64,000 nt of DNA, taken from assembly GCA_002419385.1 (NCBI GenBank), contig DIFZ01000062.1, forward strand, positions 1-64,000. Direction: 5' to 3'. The notes below the pieces were generated by a model. It made no database searches. It was given only the letters and a program-made list of their open reading frames with translations, and was not told the DNA's origin. Shown here in pieces: positions 63,724 to 64,000 of this stretch (position 1 is its first letter; each line of letters opens with the position of its first letter). Origin of the DNA: Geobacter sp. UBA5735. Lineage in GTDB: Bacteria > Desulfobacterota > Desulfuromonadia > Geobacterales > Geobacteraceae. Made by a program: the position numbers and the translations under genes.

Positions 63724-64000
63724 ATGACAAGGTCAAAAATACTTCTGGTTGACGATACCAGGCTCTTTCTCGAGTTGGAAAAGAGTTTTCTCAAACTGTC
63801 ACCGGTGCACGTCCTCACCGCGTCCAGCGCTGAAGAAGCTTTGGAAGTCGCCGCGAACGAACGCCCCGATCTCATTTTCCTGGATATCCACATGCCGGGA
63901 ATTGGAGGTATCGCCTGCTGCAAACTCCTGAAAAGCGATCCTTCTCTCAAAGCCATTCCCGTTGTCATGGTATCAGCTTCCGGCAAGGAAGAAGACCTGG
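63724..64000 (+). CDS. Response regulator receiver domain (partial, cut by window end)
   Basis: Begins at ATG 63724 with a CheY-like domain: ILLVDDTRLFLELEK (acidic pair), then the phosphoacceptor Asp in LIFLDIHMPGIGG, then VVMVSAS. The frame is open to the window end, so the C-terminal output domain, if any, is not visible. Part of a two-component signalling system; its kinase is not in the window. Confidence 0.85.
   Translation, partial: MTRSKILLVDDTRLFLELEKSFLKLSPVHVLTASSAEEALEVAANERPDLIFLDIHMPGIGGIACCKLLKSDPSLKAIPVVMVSASGKEEDL

Overview
The window looks like the chromosome of a Geobacter-type member of the Desulfuromonadia (Deltaproteobacteria sensu lato). The basis is the GC-rich backbone, a complete pelABCDEFG exopolysaccharide operon, many radical-SAM and SPASM proteins, FmdE and DUF4213/DUF364 proteins, and the style of the intergenic palindromes. 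This is inference from gene content; no rRNA, tRNA or CRISPR array was seen.

Layout. (1) 1-13.5 kb is an integron locus wrecked by a mobile element. A leftward membrane-protein ORF (138-779) and an attC-like palindrome (810-928) lie upstream of an integron-integrase gene (intI, start 1205). intI carries a frameshift near 1820 and is then cut at its catalytic-tyrosine codon by a ~10.9-kb serine-integrase element (about 2562-13463). The last 19 codons of intI reappear beyond the element at 13463-13519. The element has a lower GC content. It carries a large serine integrase, a small resolvase/invertase, a RepA/AAA_25 helicase beside an AT-rich repeat tract, a zinc/HTH protein, a DUF2213-like (prohead-protease-like) protein, an XRE regulator and a type II restriction-modification pair.

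(2) 13.5-25.8 kb (minus strand) is the pel operon in canonical order, with PelB split into two overlapping genes and a three-way-junction palindrome between pelB and pelC. (3) 26-38 kb holds an aminotransferase, a radical SAM/SPASM protein, a HIT protein, an Hsp20, tamA-tamB and a rhomboid-TPR-zinc-ribbon fusion.

(4) 38-51 kb is the most unusual backbone region. Two complete FecCD/BtuCD-type ABC importers diverge from a control region with two strong hairpins. The minus-strand arm is ATPase, permease, SAM methyltransferase and binding protein, followed by a radical SAM enzyme and an unknown protein. The plus-strand arm is FmdE-like, DUF4213/DUF364, binding lipoprotein, permease and ATPase, followed by a predicted exported deaminase and an exported protein that joins molybdopterin-oxidoreductase-like domains, a CxxCH motif and a tetrapyrrole-methylase domain. 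I infer a metal (molybdate/tungstate?) or metal-tetrapyrrole acquisition and processing system; its substrate cannot be read from sequence.

(5) 51-53.4 kb holds a cupin, rmlD and rmlB (nucleotide-sugar synthesis, minus strand). (6) 53.7-64 kb (plus strand) holds sucA-sucB-lpd (2-oxoglutarate dehydrogenase complex), a Lon-like protease, a diacylglycerol-kinase-family protein, a PfkB sugar kinase and the start of a response regulator cut by the window edge.
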